Shown: in pieces, positions 8,218 through 8,740 of the stretch | Layout of the letters: each line of letters starts with the position of its first letter | How positions within the stretch are numbered: position 1 is the first letter of the stretch | From: an uncultured Oscillospiraceae bacterium | GTDB taxonomy: Bacteria > Bacillota > Clostridia > Oscillospirales > Oscillospiraceae | Direction of reading: 5' to 3' | Length of the DNA: 8,740 nt | NCBI GenBank assembly: GCA_905233595.1 | Contig: CAJOFI010000100.1 | Location: forward strand, 1 to 8,740 | Position numbers and translations under genes: made by a program | The notes under the pieces: generated by a model | Told to the model about the DNA's origin: nothing | Databases searched by the model: none | What the model saw: the letters and a program-made list of their open reading frames with translations, nothing else

Positions 8218-8740
8218 ATGAATACCTTATTTAACCAAATATTTGAAAACAAGGAAGCTGCCGCCCTCCCCTCACTGTTGGAGAGCGGTGGGCTTCCTGC
8301 GCTCGTTTCCGGGCTTTCGGCGGTGCACCGGGCGAATCTCGCCGCCGCGCTGCGCGCAAAAACGGGCGCTCCCCTCTTTGTGATCTGCCCGGACGATACC
8401 GCGGCGGAGAATTTCGCCGCCGACCTGCGCGCCATGCTGGGCGAGGACTGCCGCACGCTGGGCATGCGGGACTATACCTTCTACGCCGCCGAGGCCGTCT
8501 CCCGCCAGGCTGAGCAGAAGCGGCTCGACACGCTCTACGCCCTCGCGCGGGGCGACAGCCCGGTCACGGCGGTGTCCGTCTCGGGGCTCTTGCAGCGCAC
8601 GATCCCGGCGCGGACGCTGCTGAAGACCGCCTTCGTCATCGAGGACGGGGGAAGCTATGCCATCGAGGACGTGGAGGACGCGCTTTTGCGCTGCGGCTAC
8701 GGCAAGTGCAGCCAGGTCGAGGGGCCGGGGCAGTTTGCGC
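8218..8740 (+). CDS. mfd: transcription-repair coupling factor Mfd (N-terminal part, cut by window end)
   Basis: Mfd is an ATP-driven translocase that removes RNA polymerase stalled at DNA lesions and recruits UvrA for nucleotide excision repair. Only the first 174 residues of a protein of about 1150 are present, so helicase and RNAP-interaction domains lie outside. The visible part fits the UvrB-homology N-terminal region: GLSAVHRANLAAAL, ICPDDTAAENFAADL, the RDYTFYAAEAVSRQAEQKRL stretch, VSGLLQRTIP and CGYGKCSQVEGPGQFA just before the edge. ATG 8218 starts the frame. No Shine-Dalgarno is visible upstream; instead a TATAAT ends only 10 bases before the ATG, suggesting leaderless or near-leaderless translation. 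It is its own transcription unit behind a terminator. The first codons (8218-8280) are AT-richer than the rest, as is common for starts lacking a ribosome binding site. Confidence 0.93.
   Translation, partial: MNTLFNQIFENKEAAALPSLLESGGLPALVSGLSAVHRANLAAALRAKTGAPLFVICPDDTAAENFAADLRAMLGEDCRTLGMRDYTFYAAEAVSRQAEQKRLDTLYALARGDSPVTAVSVSGLLQRTIPARTLLKTAFVIEDGGSYAIEDVEDALLRCGYGKCSQVEGPGQFA

Overview
The window is an ordinary chromosomal segment of a GC-rich bacterium. All confident genes read left to right on the + strand. The protein style suggests a GC-rich Clostridia member of the Oscillospiraceae/Ruminococcaceae type: GyrB reads WGKMLNVEKA after the TOPRIM glutamate, and there is an RNase HI, a SHOCT-tailed small membrane protein and Mfd of clostridial flavour. 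That placement is inference from sequence style and was not checked by a search.

Layout. Positions 1-1303 hold the last two thirds of gyrB, cut at the left edge. A structured repeat (1306-1430) separates it from gyrA (1448-3925). Next come a second, unrelated repeat (3948-4050), a small two-helix membrane protein with a CxxC motif and a SHOCT tail (4086-4580), and rnhA (4583-5026), which follows it almost without a gap. The rnhA-ABC exporter gap (5027-5278) holds one copy of each repeat back to back. The exporter (5279-6940) has lost its expected start and about 20 N-terminal codons to this repeat block. A GNAT-like gene (6943-7515) follows 2 bases after the exporter. Then come an AT-richer patch, a HAD hydrolase remnant lacking its nucleophile motif (7613-8149), a terminator, an extended -10 promoter, and the start of mfd (8218 to the right edge), which looks leaderless.

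How the genes relate. GyrB and GyrA form the A2B2 gyrase. RNase HI removes RNA:DNA hybrids that gyrase-related supercoiling also influences. Mfd handles RNA polymerase stalled at lesions. The rest are accessory (exporter, acetyltransferase fold, HAD) and probably just neighbours.

I found no defence system, CRISPR array, prophage or complete insertion sequence. The unexplained content is mostly intergenic. Family 1 is a heptad-repeat inverted-repeat element (two copies, with compensatory change in its hairpin). Family 2 is a ~61-bp repeat with 60/61 identity between copies. Two gene 5' ends coincide with foreign-looking DNA. The gyrA ribosome binding site lies inside a perfect small hairpin next to the family 1 element.
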